The position numbers and the translations under genes were made by a program. The notes below the pieces were generated by a model. It was given only the letters and a program-made list of their open reading frames with translations, did no database searches and was not told the origin of the DNA. Of a DNA stretch of 64,000 nt, positions 44,554 through 55,198 are shown piece by piece (positions within the stretch are counted from its first letter, which is position 1; each line of letters starts with the position of its first letter). Source of the DNA: Kosakonia pseudosacchari (GTDB taxonomy: Bacteria > Pseudomonadota > Gammaproteobacteria > Enterobacterales > Enterobacteriaceae); NCBI RefSeq assembly GCF_900184035.1, contig NZ_FXWP01000027.1, forward strand, positions 264,015-328,014, read 5' to 3'.

Positions 44554-47500
44554 TCATACTTTGGGTTCATTTAAGGATCGCAAACCCCTGTCAAAAAGCG
44601 TTGTTACCACGATAAAAAATACCGGCACGAAGAAAACCGCGAATAAGGTGGCGCTGATCATGCCGCCGAACACCCCAATACCGATGGCATTCTGCGTGCT
44701 GGCGCTGGCACCGCTGGCGAGTATCAGGGGAACAACGCCCAGCGTGAAAGCTAACGAGGTCATCAAAATCGGACGAAGCCGTTGTCGGGACGCCTGTAAC
44801 GTTGCTTCCAGGGTGCTCATGCCCTGGCGGCGTAGCTGACGGGCAAATTCGACAATCAAAATGGCGTTTTTGGCTGAAAGACCAATCAGGGTAATCAAGC
44901 CCACTTTGAAAAAGACATCGTTGGTCATACTGGCCGAGCTGACAGCAATAAGCGCGCCGATAAGCCCCAACGGCACGGCCAGCATCACGGAAACGGGAAT
45001 TGACCAGCTCTCATACAGTGCCGCCAGCACCAGAAATACCACCAGCACAGAGAGGAGGATTAACCCTGGCAACTGGGAAGCCGAGGCCTTTTCCTGCAAT
45101 GAACTGCCTGCCCACTCGCCGGTAAATCCAGGTGGCAATGCCTTTGCCAGCTGTTCCATGGTTTTCATCGCATCACCACTGGCGTGACCCTGGGCCGCGC
45201 TGCCGGTGATGCGAATGGCCGGATATCCCTGATAGCGATTGAGTTGCTGCGGGGCCTGTCGCCACGACGAGGTGACAAAAGCGGAAAGCGGCACCATTTC
45301 GCCCAGTCTGTTTTTGACGGCTATTGTTAACAGCGTTTCAGGCTGCATTCTGTAAGCTGCATCGGCCTGCACAATGACCTGCTGGACACGGCCAGCATTG
45401 GTGTAGTCATTGACATAGTTTGAACCCGAGGTGACAGAAATGGCCTGATTGATCTCCTCAAACGATACGCCTAACGCTTGCGCTTTTTCCCGGTCGATGT
45501 TCAGGGAAATAGAGGCTCCCTCCGGTAACCCATCGATATAGACATCCGCAAGGTTCGCACTGTTGTTTGCCTGTAAAACCAGTTTGTCTGCGGCCTGTTT
45601 CAGCGCCTCGTAGCCTTTGCCCGCTCTGTCTTCAACATAAAAGGTGAACCCGGAAGAGGTGCCCATATCGGAAATAGCGGGCGGCAGCAGGCTCATGGTT
45701 ACTGCGTCGGGTACGGACTGCATTTTTGACTGGATACGCTCGGCTTCATCCTGGGCGGAGATGCCTTTGCGGGATGACCACGCTTTTAACGTTGTAAAGG
45801 CCAGTGCGGAGTTTTGCCCCGAACCTGAAAAACCGAATCCGAGGATCATAATATTGCTTTCAATGGCTTGCCTTGAGGCTACTTCATCTTCATAGCGTTT
45901 CACCACCGCGAGAGTGCGCTGCATGGTGGCCTCGGAAGGGAGCTGAATGGAGGACATAAAATATCCCTGATCCTCTTCGGGCAAAAAAGAGGATGGCAGC
46001 GTGATTAACCCCATCACCAGGGCCGCGCACAGCGCGGCATAAAGCAGCATCATCCGCCCGGTTCGCTTTACCACATACCCCAGACCCGACACATAACGCG
46101 AAGAGAGCAGGTGAAAATAACGGTTAAACCCGGCGGCGAATCGTCCCGCTGATGACGCGTTTTTCTGCTGCGGTTTCAGCAGGGTGGCACAGAGCGCAGG
46201 GGTGAGCGTTAAGGCTAAAAACGCGGAGAACAGGATCGATACCGCCATCGACACTGTGAACTGGCGGTAAATCACCCCGACCGAACCACTGGCAAATGCC
46301 ATCGGGATAAACACGGCGGTGAGCACCAGCGTAATGCCAATAATCGCCGGTGTGATTTCCCGCATCGCTTCGCGTGTCGCCTCGTGCGGAGATAGCCCTT
46401 TTTCTGCCATCAGCCGCTCAACGTTCTCGACGACGACAATCGCGTCATCGACGATGATGCCAATGGCGGGCACCATGCCAAACATGGTCAGAATATTGAT
46501 GGAATAGCCGCTTAACAGCATGACAGTGAATGTCCCGAGAAGCGCCACCGGGACGACAATAGCCGGGATGAGCGTGCAACGGATGTTGTGCAGGAAGATC
46601 AGCATCACCAGAAAAACCAGCACCATTGCTTCGCCTAACGTTTGTACCACTTTGATGATCGAGGCTTTTACAAAAGGGGCAGTGTCGAACGGAACGGTAA
46701 ACGCCATGCCCTCAGGCAGCGTGGTGCTCAGCTCTGCCAGTCGCTGGTGAATTCCCGCGGCGGTGCTGATGGCATTCGCGCCCGGCGAAAGCTGAATGGC
46801 TGCTGCCGTCGCCGGAACGCCATTTTCCCGGATGCCATAGGTATAACTCTGTAGCCCTGACTCCACGCGCGCAATATCACCCAGCCTCAGACGAGCGCCG
46901 TCAGTGGTCGCTTTAAGCGTGATATCGTTAAACTCCGCAACAGAGGTGAGTTGCCCCTTCACCGTTAACGGATAAGTGACGTCCTGCCCCGGCAGCGCCG
47001 GTTCGTCTCCCGATCTGCCGGGTGATACCAGCACATTCTGTTGGCTCACCGCGCTGATGACGTCGCTGGCTGAAAGCTGGTAATGGTGCATTTTGACCGG
47101 GTCAAGCCAGATGCGCATGGCTTTTTCGCCACCGAACAGCTGGACTTTCCCCACGCCCGGCACGCGGCGAAGCGCATCGCTGATGTTTCTGGCGAAATAA
47201 TCACTCAGATCGGCCTCCTGATAGGCTCCCGTGGTGGATTTCAGACCGACCATCAGCAGAAAACCAGACTCGGCCGCTTCAACGCTGACACCGTTTTGCC
47301 TCACCGCTTGTGGCAGACGTGGCTCCACCGTTTTTATCTTATTTTGCACATCCATCTGCGCGAGTTTGCTGTCCGTTCCGGGTTTAAACGTTACGGTGAT
47401 AGAGGTCATCCCGGTGGTGTCGCTGGTGGACTCGAAATAGAGCAAATTGTCCACCCCCGTGATCTCGCGCTCAATAAGTGAAACTACCGAGGTATTCATC

Positions 47501-47667
47501 ATCTCAGGTGATGCGCCAGGAAAACTGACCGAAATAATAATACTCGGCGGCGCGACCGCCGGGTATTGCGCGACCGGAAGATGGGGGATGGATAAACACC
47601 CACTCAATATAATGAACAGTGCAACAACCCAGGCAAAGACAGGCCGGTCAATAAAAAACTGTGGCAT
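44554..47667 (-). CDS. RND multidrug efflux transporter (HAE1)
   Basis: A 1037-residue AcrB-like proton-driven pump. All hallmarks are seen: MPQFFIDRPVFAWV start, twelve membrane helices, the proton-relay pair Asp-Asp in VDDAIVVVENVER, and the periplasmic PN/PC subdomains. I use the ATG at 47667 (preceded by TTG). No periplasmic adaptor (HlyD/AcrA-type) gene is adjacent, so it must use an adaptor encoded elsewhere or be incomplete. The gene lies divergent in layout from the AdeRS-like genes at 49726. Confidence 0.95.
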   Translation of the reverse strand: MPQFFIDRPVFAWVVALFIILSGCLSIPHLPVAQYPAVAPPSIIISVSFPGASPEMMNTSVVSLIEREITGVDNLLYFESTSDTTGMTSITVTFKPGTDSKLAQMDVQNKIKTVEPRLPQAVRQNGVSVEAAESGFLLMVGLKSTTGAYQEADLSDYFARNISDALRRVPGVGKVQLFGGEKAMRIWLDPVKMHHYQLSASDVISAVSQQNVLVSPGRSGDEPALPGQDVTYPLTVKGQLTSVAEFNDITLKATTDGARLRLGDIARVESGLQSYTYGIRENGVPATAAAIQLSPGANAISTAAGIHQRLAELSTTLPEGMAFTVPFDTAPFVKASIIKVVQTLGEAMVLVFLVMLIFLHNIRCTLIPAIVVPVALLGTFTVMLLSGYSINILTMFGMVPAIGIIVDDAIVVVENVERLMAEKGLSPHEATREAMREITPAIIGITLVLTAVFIPMAFASGSVGVIYRQFTVSMAVSILFSAFLALTLTPALCATLLKPQQKNASSAGRFAAGFNRYFHLLSSRYVSGLGYVVKRTGRMMLLYAALCAALVMGLITLPSSFLPEEDQGYFMSSIQLPSEATMQRTLAVVKRYEDEVASRQAIESNIMILGFGFSGSGQNSALAFTTLKAWSSRKGISAQDEAERIQSKMQSVPDAVTMSLLPPAISDMGTSSGFTFYVEDRAGKGYEALKQAADKLVLQANNSANLADVYIDGLPEGASISLNIDREKAQALGVSFEEINQAISVTSGSNYVNDYTNAGRVQQVIVQADAAYRMQPETLLTIAVKNRLGEMVPLSAFVTSSWRQAPQQLNRYQGYPAIRITGSAAQGHASGDAMKTMEQLAKALPPGFTGEWAGSSLQEKASASQLPGLILLSVLVVFLVLAALYESWSIPVSVMLAVPLGLIGALIAVSSASMTNDVFFKVGLITLIGLSAKNAILIVEFARQLRRQGMSTLEATLQASRQRLRPILMTSLAFTLGVVPLILASGASASTQNAIGIGVFGGMISATLFAVFFVPVFFIVVTTLFDRGLRSLNEPKV

Positions 47668-47705
47668 CAATTAATTTCCGAACAAGTAAGGCGAGATAAG
47701 TAAAC

Positions 47706-48629
47706 TCAAGGTTTCTGCTGCGGTGATAATGTCCCGCTATCAACATCATCCGTCCTGACGCGTTTACCTATATCTTTAAGTTGTGAAAACTTTTCCAGAA
47801 GTTGCGGTGCATCATCAAGGCTGGTGGCAAACATCCACATATATGTCATGACCGAATAAATATGTCCGGCATTCACCCCCTGGGTTGATGTCATTACTAT
47901 GATGGTCAGGGTAAAGAGCAGGGCGATCAGGGCACCGATCGCGAGGTATCCCAGTGCTTCACGATCGGAAAGGCTGATTCGCAAGCGGGCAAGCGATGAA
48001 TAATGGCGATTAAGCGAGAGTGTGGAAGCTTTATGAACATAGTCCACCTCCTTTTCCAGTCGGTTATTTAGCCGGTTAAACAGCACCTCATTTTTACGGG
48101 TATAACCTTTAAGAAAGCACGACAGAATAATGACGATAACCACACACATCATCCCGGCGTGAAACTCAATAATGAGCAGCATAATCGCGGCGCCAAAAAG
48201 GGAAATCAGCGAGGTCATCAGCATCGGCAAATGCATTTCAAAGAAATCAACAAATTCACGGGATAACACCACCCGCGCGGCGATGGTTGAGTGATTAAGC
48301 TGATATTTACGCTGAGCAATAATCACCGATACGGCAAGGCCGGCATAAATGCGCGCAAACGTGCGCGTATCGACACTGCGCCGGGTTGCCCCGAGGATCC
48401 AGATAAACAGGATCATCAGCCCATACAGCGCAGCGGTGAGGGCATTCCCCGCCAGGATCGCGTTGATAGCGATGCCTGCCAGCACGGGATACAATAAATA
48501 GGTCACGTTTTCCGCAATCACCAGCAAAAAAGTCACCGAGAGCTTTTTCCCGTTTTTTACGGCCAAATGTTTTAATGTCCTTTTCACATTTTCAGCAGAG
48601 GACGGTGGGGTTTTATTTATCGATGTCAT
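47706..48629 (-). CDS. ABC-transporter membrane domain without ATPase
   Basis: A 307-residue protein with about six helices (LSVTFLLVIAENVTYLLYPVLAGIAINAIL ... ALYGLMILFIWILGATRRSVDTRTFARIY), which resembles an ABC exporter transmembrane domain (the ABC_membrane_3 type) but ends without Walker A or B motifs. It is read before the RND gene on the same strand, 38 nt from it, probably in one transcript. An ATPase partner or a regulatory role is unknown. Confidence 0.75.
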   Translation of the reverse strand: MTSINKTPPSSAENVKRTLKHLAVKNGKKLSVTFLLVIAENVTYLLYPVLAGIAINAILAGNALTAALYGLMILFIWILGATRRSVDTRTFARIYAGLAVSVIIAQRKYQLNHSTIAARVVLSREFVDFFEMHLPMLMTSLISLFGAAIMLLIIEFHAGMMCVVIVIILSCFLKGYTRKNEVLFNRLNNRLEKEVDYVHKASTLSLNRHYSSLARLRISLSDREALGYLAIGALIALLFTLTIIVMTSTQGVNAGHIYSVMTYMWMFATSLDDAPQLLEKFSQLKDIGKRVRTDDVDSGTLSPQQKP

Positions 48630-48899
48630 TATAAAAAATTATCTGCCCGGTCTGGATGAACAATCCTGGCTTGCCGTTATGCTTAATCACCCATGCGCTT
48701 TCATTGCGAGCCGATTAAGATATGCGCCTGGATTACACGGCGTTTATGCAGTATATCGTTTGGATGTTTACGCAGGATGCATGTTTTATGGAGGCTATAT
48801 GGAGGTGGCTAACTCCTCTGCAATGTAAAGGTGTCGGATTTTCTGGCTACTTGTCACGACGCGCATAGTCAAAATCTGACGCCTCACATTCGACGATAT

Positions 48900-49286
48900 T
48901 CAGAGGATCCGCAATAAAAGATACATCGGCGTGACACCGAGGAAAATAATTAAAAAACACTCATAATAAAAACTAAAGTCATAAATATCAGGGAGCCTGA
49001 GTAAGAGAAGGTTAAAGATAAGAATAAGATGAAGTAAAATGATCACCAAAAAGAAGGTTACAATAGCCAGCTCTTTCAGCACGCCCGCTTTTTCTTGTAT
49101 CAAAAACAGTAAAAGAGAAACGCTTAACGCCGCATAGATAAACGGCGATGAAAGCAGCGTCGCACCAACTTTTTCCTCAACGTTGTGCATCAAAATAAGC
49201 CATATATAGAACATTCCCCATAACCATGCAGAAAATATCATCAATGAACTGATTTTTTCAGCGGTGAGTTTCCGTAAGTACTTCAT
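48900..49286 (-). CDS. Small hypothetical membrane protein
   Basis: About 128 residues with four hydrophobic helices (ISSLMIFSAWLWGMFYIWLIL, FIYAALSVSLLLFLI, LAIVTFFLVIILLHLILIFNLLLL, FYYECFLIIFLGVTPMYLLL). I start it at the ATG at 49286 (MKYLRKLTAEKISS) rather than 49334, with a distant GGAG. The DNA is AT-rich for the window. I do not recognise the family. Confidence 0.6.
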   Translation of the reverse strand: MKYLRKLTAEKISSLMIFSAWLWGMFYIWLILMHNVEEKVGATLLSSPFIYAALSVSLLLFLIQEKAGVLKELAIVTFFLVIILLHLILIFNLLLLRLPDIYDFSFYYECFLIIFLGVTPMYLLLRIL

Positions 49287-49334
49287 TGATATGTCAACTC
49301 CGGGAGAGCGCTTTACCGGTAATGAAATGACCAT

Positions 49335-49725
49335 GCACGATCTGGTTTGCCGTGTTTATTTACGTCATCTTACTTACCCGTAACGCGGTATTTATGTGGC
49401 TTACCTTCTATTGTTATCCAGCACTGTGGAAAATTAATTACCCGAATGTGGAGCGAGTGTGTATGCCTGCCTGGTAGATATTCGCTTGCGGATGTTGCCA
49501 TCAATGATTGAGAAAAAAATGAGACGTCAGTGCGTTTCTGCGGATGCAACTTTCTTTGCATCAGCGGGTCTCATGTTCGCTGATGACCTGCGCGTTGCTG
49601 CCAGGGTTCAGAAACAGCTTAGAAAGTTTGCCTGAGGCCAGTACCCGAAGCGAAATCGTCGGTGTCGGCTTAAGCGCAAGCCTGGTCACAGAATGCCCGC
49701 AGTATCAGTGGTGAGTGGAGAAATC
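49335..49725. other. Intergenic control region of the RND/AdeRS locus
   Basis: About 390 bp between the small membrane gene and the AdeR-like gene. No convincing ORF or hairpin found. It should contain divergent promoters and the AdeR-like binding site. I could not find an unambiguous direct repeat by eye. Confidence 0.45.
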
Positions 49726-50430
49726 ATGAACGACAACTATCTAATTCTGGTTGCTGAAGATGACGATGAAATAGCGGATATTCTGACCAGTTATATTCAG
49801 CGTTCAGGGATGCGCACCCTGCGTGCGGCGGATGGCGAGCAGGCGATAGACGCCTGCCGGCTGAAAAAGCCCGATTTGGTGTTACTGGATATCCAGTTGC
49901 CGGTGTTCGATGGCTGGACTGTCCTTTCCACACTGCGAAAAGAGAGCAATATTCCGGTCATCATGGTTACGGCACTGGATCAGGACATCGATAAACTGAT
50001 GGGGCTGCGGCTTGGCGCGGATGATTATGTGGTGAAACCTTTCAATCCCACCGAGGTTGTCGCACGTATCGAAGCCGTGTTGCGCAGGGCAAAGGCCAGC
50101 CACCAACAACTCAACAATAAGCCTATCCGGACAGCCTGTTTAACGGTTTATCCGCAGGACTTTTATGTGGAGATTAATGGCTGCGGCGAGGCTATCTCTC
50201 CCATCCTGACAACGACCGAATTCAAACTGCTGGCCTACCTCGCGCGCAACCCCCGCAAAGTCTGCTCGCGCGAAGAGTTGCTCAACGCCTGTCTGCCAGA
50301 AGGCGATACGCTTGATCGCACGGTGGACAGCCATATGAGCAAGCTGCGCAAAAAACTGGAAAACTGCGGGTTAAAAGGGGTTCCGGAAAGTATTCGCGGC
50401 ATGGGTTACCGGTTAGGTGAAAACAAATGA
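49726..50430 (+). CDS. AdeR-like OmpR-family response regulator
   Basis: A 234-residue response regulator. Receiver with acidic ED pair at 11-12, Asp55 as phosphoacceptor (LVLLDIQLP), and VIMVTALDQDIDKLMGLRLGADDYVVKPFNPTEV, which I recall as nearly the AdeR segment of Acinetobacter. The winged helix ends RTVDSHMSKLRKKLENCG...GMGYRLG. The ATG at 49726 follows GGAG. The gene overlaps the kinase start by 4 nt (ATGA). AdeR activates an RND pump operon, and an RND gene lies nearby. Confidence 0.93.
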   Translation: MNDNYLILVAEDDDEIADILTSYIQRSGMRTLRAADGEQAIDACRLKKPDLVLLDIQLPVFDGWTVLSTLRKESNIPVIMVTALDQDIDKLMGLRLGADDYVVKPFNPTEVVARIEAVLRRAKASHQQLNNKPIRTACLTVYPQDFYVEINGCGEAISPILTTTEFKLLAYLARNPRKVCSREELLNACLPEGDTLDRTVDSHMSKLRKKLENCGLKGVPESIRGMGYRLGENK

Positions 50431-51500
50431 ACAGAGGCCACCCGTTAAGCCGCCAGGTGCTGGCGTTTATGATCTCGCTCACGCTGACGGTTATTGCTGT
50501 CTCGGTTATCGGCTCCTACCTGTTTTATACCTTCATCATTTATTACCTTCCCGGCGGGGCAATAGCCGGGAATGAGGATCAGATGACCTATCTGGACTGG
50601 TTATGGATCCTGGTCGCCTCCCTGATAAGTTTATCCGTCTCGCTTTTTTTTACGGTGAAACTGTCGGCAAGAATATTGACCCCGTTAAGCTCTGTTGCCA
50701 CCAGCCTGCGAAGAATAGCCCAGGGCGATCTGGGCGCGCGGGCGTTTTGTGCGAGTACGCATCTGGGCGAGCTTAATAATCTTGTTAATGATTTCAATGA
50801 TATGGCTGAAAAGCTACAAACAATGGATGCGCAGCGTCGATCCTGGAATGCCGCTATCGCCCATGAACTGCGCACGCCGGTTACCATCCTGCGGGGCCGC
50901 TTACAGGGGCTGGTTGATGGCGTGTTTGAGCCAAATCCGACCTTGTTTAACTCGCTGCTTAAGCAAACAGAGGGCTTAACCAGCCTGATTGAAGATCTGC
51001 GGGTGGTGAGTTCATCCGGCGGGGCCGAATTTACGTTAACGCTTGTGGATGTTGATTTGCAGGAGATCATTCAGAGCGCAGTGGATTCCTTTGCGCTGGA
51101 ATTTAAACGCAGCCATTTTAGCGTCGTGACCGAATTACACCCCCAGCAATGCCAGTGCGATCCGCTGCGAATTATTCAGTGCCTGACGGTCCTTTTCGAT
51201 AACGCGATAAAATATGCCACCTCTAAAAGCATGGTGGTCAGCCATGGTGCTGATGAACACGAGAACTTTATTGTCGTTGAAGATAGGGGACCGGGCATTC
51301 CGGAAGCATTCCACAAATTTATGTTTCACCCCTTTCAGCGCGGAGCCAGCGCAAGGGACACCAATCCGGGGGGCTGTGGATTGGGGTTGTCGGTGCTAAA
51401 AGCCATCATGCTTGCTCATCAGGGCGACGTCACCTACACGTTAACCGATAAGGGCCATTCCATTTTTAAACTCTCATGGCCCTTACGGAAAAAACAGTGA
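50427..51500 (+). CDS. AdeS-like sensor histidine kinase
   Basis: A 357-residue membrane kinase: helix 12-34, short periplasmic part, helix 58-78, HAMP with ISHG-like RRIAQGDLGARAF, then the H-box WNAAIAHELRTPVTILRGR with His146, DNAIKYA (N-box), EDRGPGIP (G1) and GGCGLGLSVL (G2). The H-box region is strikingly like AdeS of Acinetobacter as I remember it. It partners the overlapping regulator gene. The stop abuts the end of the opposing TupA-like gene with no gap. Confidence 0.93.
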   Translation: MNRGHPLSRQVLAFMISLTLTVIAVSVIGSYLFYTFIIYYLPGGAIAGNEDQMTYLDWLWILVASLISLSVSLFFTVKLSARILTPLSSVATSLRRIAQGDLGARAFCASTHLGELNNLVNDFNDMAEKLQTMDAQRRSWNAAIAHELRTPVTILRGRLQGLVDGVFEPNPTLFNSLLKQTEGLTSLIEDLRVVSSSGGAEFTLTLVDVDLQEIIQSAVDSFALEFKRSHFSVVTELHPQQCQCDPLRIIQCLTVLFDNAIKYATSKSMVVSHGADEHENFIVVEDRGPGIPEAFHKFMFHPFQRGASARDTNPGGCGLGLSVLKAIMLAHQGDVTYTLTDKGHSIFKLSWPLRKKQ

Positions 51501-52433
51501 TTACGCTTTCTGCGTATGCAATTGCTGATGGGCTGGAATCGCGGTCATTTTCCACATCTCACCCAGCCGGGTATCCCACTCTGGCGGTGAGATTTGTAAC
51601 TTGCCGCGCCGGGGGCTGAGGGTGATTTCACTGAAATAAATGACATCACGCTGCAGCATCAGATCAATTCGGCAATAATCGAGCCCGGTGGCGAGCTCCT
51701 GCGCCGCGGTTATTGCCTTATGCAATAATTCCGGTTCGGGTATCGCCCAGGGCGTATTGGAATATTCCATCTGAAAGGGCTGTAATTGCCAGCACCGATT
51801 GTAGACATTAATGAAACCATGACCGGACTGATCGGTAAAATCCGCTTCGATAAAACCCGCGATGCCATGAAAGCAGTGTATTCTCAGCATTTCAGGCGTT
51901 CGGCTTTTGTCTCTTTCGGAAAATAAATCAATATATTTTTCGCACAATATAACCGGTTGGATATTTTTATACTGCCATTCGCGAGTGGTGTAATACATAT
52001 TTTTGCGCAGGGCAAAATCAAGCTTCTGCAACGCGCGTGTAATATTGAGTTTATCCTTGTCCGTACATATTACTGCGCTACCGCTGTCGTGATTACACTT
52101 CAGCACAAACTTGTCCGGTAACTGGCTGAAATCGATGCTTTGCACGTCATTATAAACGCCAAGCAGTGTGGGTAATTGTACTCGTTGTGTACGCGCTGAA
52201 ACGTAATCGCGTACCGCCAGTTTATCTGCCAGTCGCGTGTAAAGCGGGTTATGATCATATATCAATCGATAACATATTTTTTCGCTCAGCGTCACCGGAT
52301 TAACCAGATCAGGGGTTCTGCCAGTGACTCGTTTTAATCTTTTGCTGTGAAACTGCTGATCCTGAACCAGACAGGTTAAAAATTTTCGAGCAAGATACTC
52401 GGTGTATTTCATAAAATAGTTAAATCTGTTCAT
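51501..52433 (-). CDS. TupA-like ATP-grasp protein
   Basis: A 310-residue protein of the TupA-like ATP-grasp family, often found with glycan or teichuronopeptide synthesis. Visible are SQLPDKFVLKCNHDSGSAVIC (the ATP-binding strand with Lys) and YCRIDLMLQRDVIYFSEITLSPRRG near the C-terminus with the Asp/Glu metal ligands. The gene ends convergently at the kinase with zero spacing and has no glycan genes near it, so it may have arrived alone. Confidence 0.82.
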   Translation of the reverse strand: MNRFNYFMKYTEYLARKFLTCLVQDQQFHSKRLKRVTGRTPDLVNPVTLSEKICYRLIYDHNPLYTRLADKLAVRDYVSARTQRVQLPTLLGVYNDVQSIDFSQLPDKFVLKCNHDSGSAVICTDKDKLNITRALQKLDFALRKNMYYTTREWQYKNIQPVILCEKYIDLFSERDKSRTPEMLRIHCFHGIAGFIEADFTDQSGHGFINVYNRCWQLQPFQMEYSNTPWAIPEPELLHKAITAAQELATGLDYCRIDLMLQRDVIYFSEITLSPRRGKLQISPPEWDTRLGEMWKMTAIPAHQQLHTQKA

Positions 52434-52803
52434 TATTCCTCCTGCGGACAGTAAACATTCTGCAGAGGATTTATTGATTTATATTGCCGCTAATATGGAG
52501 CGACGATGGAGTAGCAACTGGCAAAATATCCTTAACCGAGTCGAGTAAGTACTGCTTGCCAGATGGGAACAGGTGATATGTTCCTTTAAGTTAAATTCGA
52601 ACGCAGATATCAGCGTGTTAGCCGTTAACAAGGGGACGGGAGCAAGGAAAGTGAAACACGAATTGGCATTGCAGGAAGGCCGGTGCTGCGAAAGAGAAGA
52701 GCCTTTCTTATCTGCTTAACAAATTACGCAGAAAATGGGTTCAGAATTTACTGAAGCCAGATATATTACCTGTCAGGTCACCTTTTCTATGATGGAGCGA
52801 GAA
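52434..52803. other. Intergenic region, no gene recognised
   Basis: About 370 bp. It holds the divergent promoters of the TupA-like gene and the next plus-strand gene. An upstream extension of the following frame (from 52735) has no ribosome site. No strong hairpin noticed. Confidence 0.45.
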
Positions 52804-53079
52804 ATGACGGATTACTGTTTTTATCAAAAAGGTAAGCAACTCGTCGTGCTGAAAAGCGCGGAAATGGATACGGCTTCTCAACTGGTGGCGCAGGGTTTCG
52901 AAAAACAGTTTGAAGAGATCAGCGCGACGAATGAAAAAAACGCGCTTGCCCGCTTTGCGGATATTCGCCGTGATAACCAAATCGATCGCGAGAACTTTCT
53001 CGCAGGTGCAGGGCCGATGCCGCTTATTGGTGGATTGACGGCCATTGTCACCTCGCTGGTGCGCAAAAAAGAGAAATGA
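52804..53079 (+). CDS. Hypothetical protein, 91 residues
   Basis: Starts MTDYCFYQKGKQLVVLKSAEMDT after a GGAGCGAGAA site. No signal peptide. A weakly hydrophobic tail (GPMPLIGGLTAIVTSLVRKKEK) could be a membrane anchor. Charged in the middle (FADIRRDNQIDREN). I do not recognise a family. It is followed by the ASCH gene after 55 nt. Confidence 0.65.
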   Translation: MTDYCFYQKGKQLVVLKSAEMDTASQLVAQGFEKQFEEISATNEKNALARFADIRRDNQIDRENFLAGAGPMPLIGGLTAIVTSLVRKKEK

Positions 53080-53134
53080 TGAAAACAGAATGCGCCGCGA
53101 GTCGCCGCGTAGTCACACCGATAAAAGGCCCGGC

Positions 53135-53545
53135 ATGAAAAGTATTGATGAATTAAAAACAACCTATCCCGGGGCACAGGCATGGTCATTTGGCGACAAC
53201 CCGGAGATGGCAAACGCGCTTGCAGGCTTAGTGGTGAGTGGAAGAAAAACGGCCTCCTGCGGCTCGCTTGCCTCGTATCTGGCGGAAGAACCGGCACCCA
53301 AAATCGGCAGTTATCATATTATTCTCGACGGGCAACATTCCCCGGTTTGCGTCATCAGACTGCTCGCGATGCGTCTGGTACGCTTTTGCGATGTCACGCA
53401 CGAGTTTGCCAGAAAAGAGGGCGAGGGCGATTTAAGCCTTGAATACTGGCGCCAGGAGCACAAAGCCTTTTTCACCCGCGCGGGGTTTTTCTGCGAAGAG
53501 ATGGAACTTGTCGCAGAAGAGTTCCGGGTTGTTGAGGTTCTCTGA
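53135..53545 (+). CDS. ASCH-domain protein
   Basis: A 136-residue protein. MKSIDELKTTYPGAQAWSFGD at the N-terminus, then GRKTASCGSLASYLAEEPAPKIGSYHIILDG and a C-terminal FEYFCDVTHEFARKEGEGDLSLEYWRQEHKAFF-type region match the ASCH fold (PUA-like RNA- or nucleotide-binding). The frame starts at 53045, but the ATG at 53135 begins the similarity. Family members include EVE-like RNA-modification binders and N4-acetylcytidine amidohydrolase YqfB. Function here unknown. Confidence 0.85.
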   Translation: MKSIDELKTTYPGAQAWSFGDNPEMANALAGLVVSGRKTASCGSLASYLAEEPAPKIGSYHIILDGQHSPVCVIRLLAMRLVRFCDVTHEFARKEGEGDLSLEYWRQEHKAFFTRAGFFCEEMELVAEEFRVVEVL

Positions 53546-53576
53546 ACCCGTGCTTCGACATTTCTATCACAGCCTC

Positions 53577-53603
53577 TGCGAAACGCGGCTGTCGCGTTTC
53601 GCA
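53577..53603. terminator. Hairpin after the ASCH gene
   Basis: Perfect 11-bp stem TGCGAAACGCG/CGCGTTTCGCA with a 5-nt loop, 32 bp after the ASCH stop. No T-tract, so it may stabilise the 3' end. Confidence 0.55.
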
Positions 53604-55126
<1,523 letters not shown>

Positions 55127-55138
55127 GACGTTGCAGCC

Positions 55139-55170
55139 TTGTCCGCTGGCGCCGCGCCGCCAGCGGACAA
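55139..55170. terminator. Bidirectional hairpin terminator
   Basis: Perfect 13-bp stem TTGTCCGCTGGCG/CGCCAGCGGACAA between convergent genes (esterase and HlyD-type). Confidence 0.75.
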
Positions 55171-55198
55171 AAGCATAAGACATCATTCAACGCTTTGA

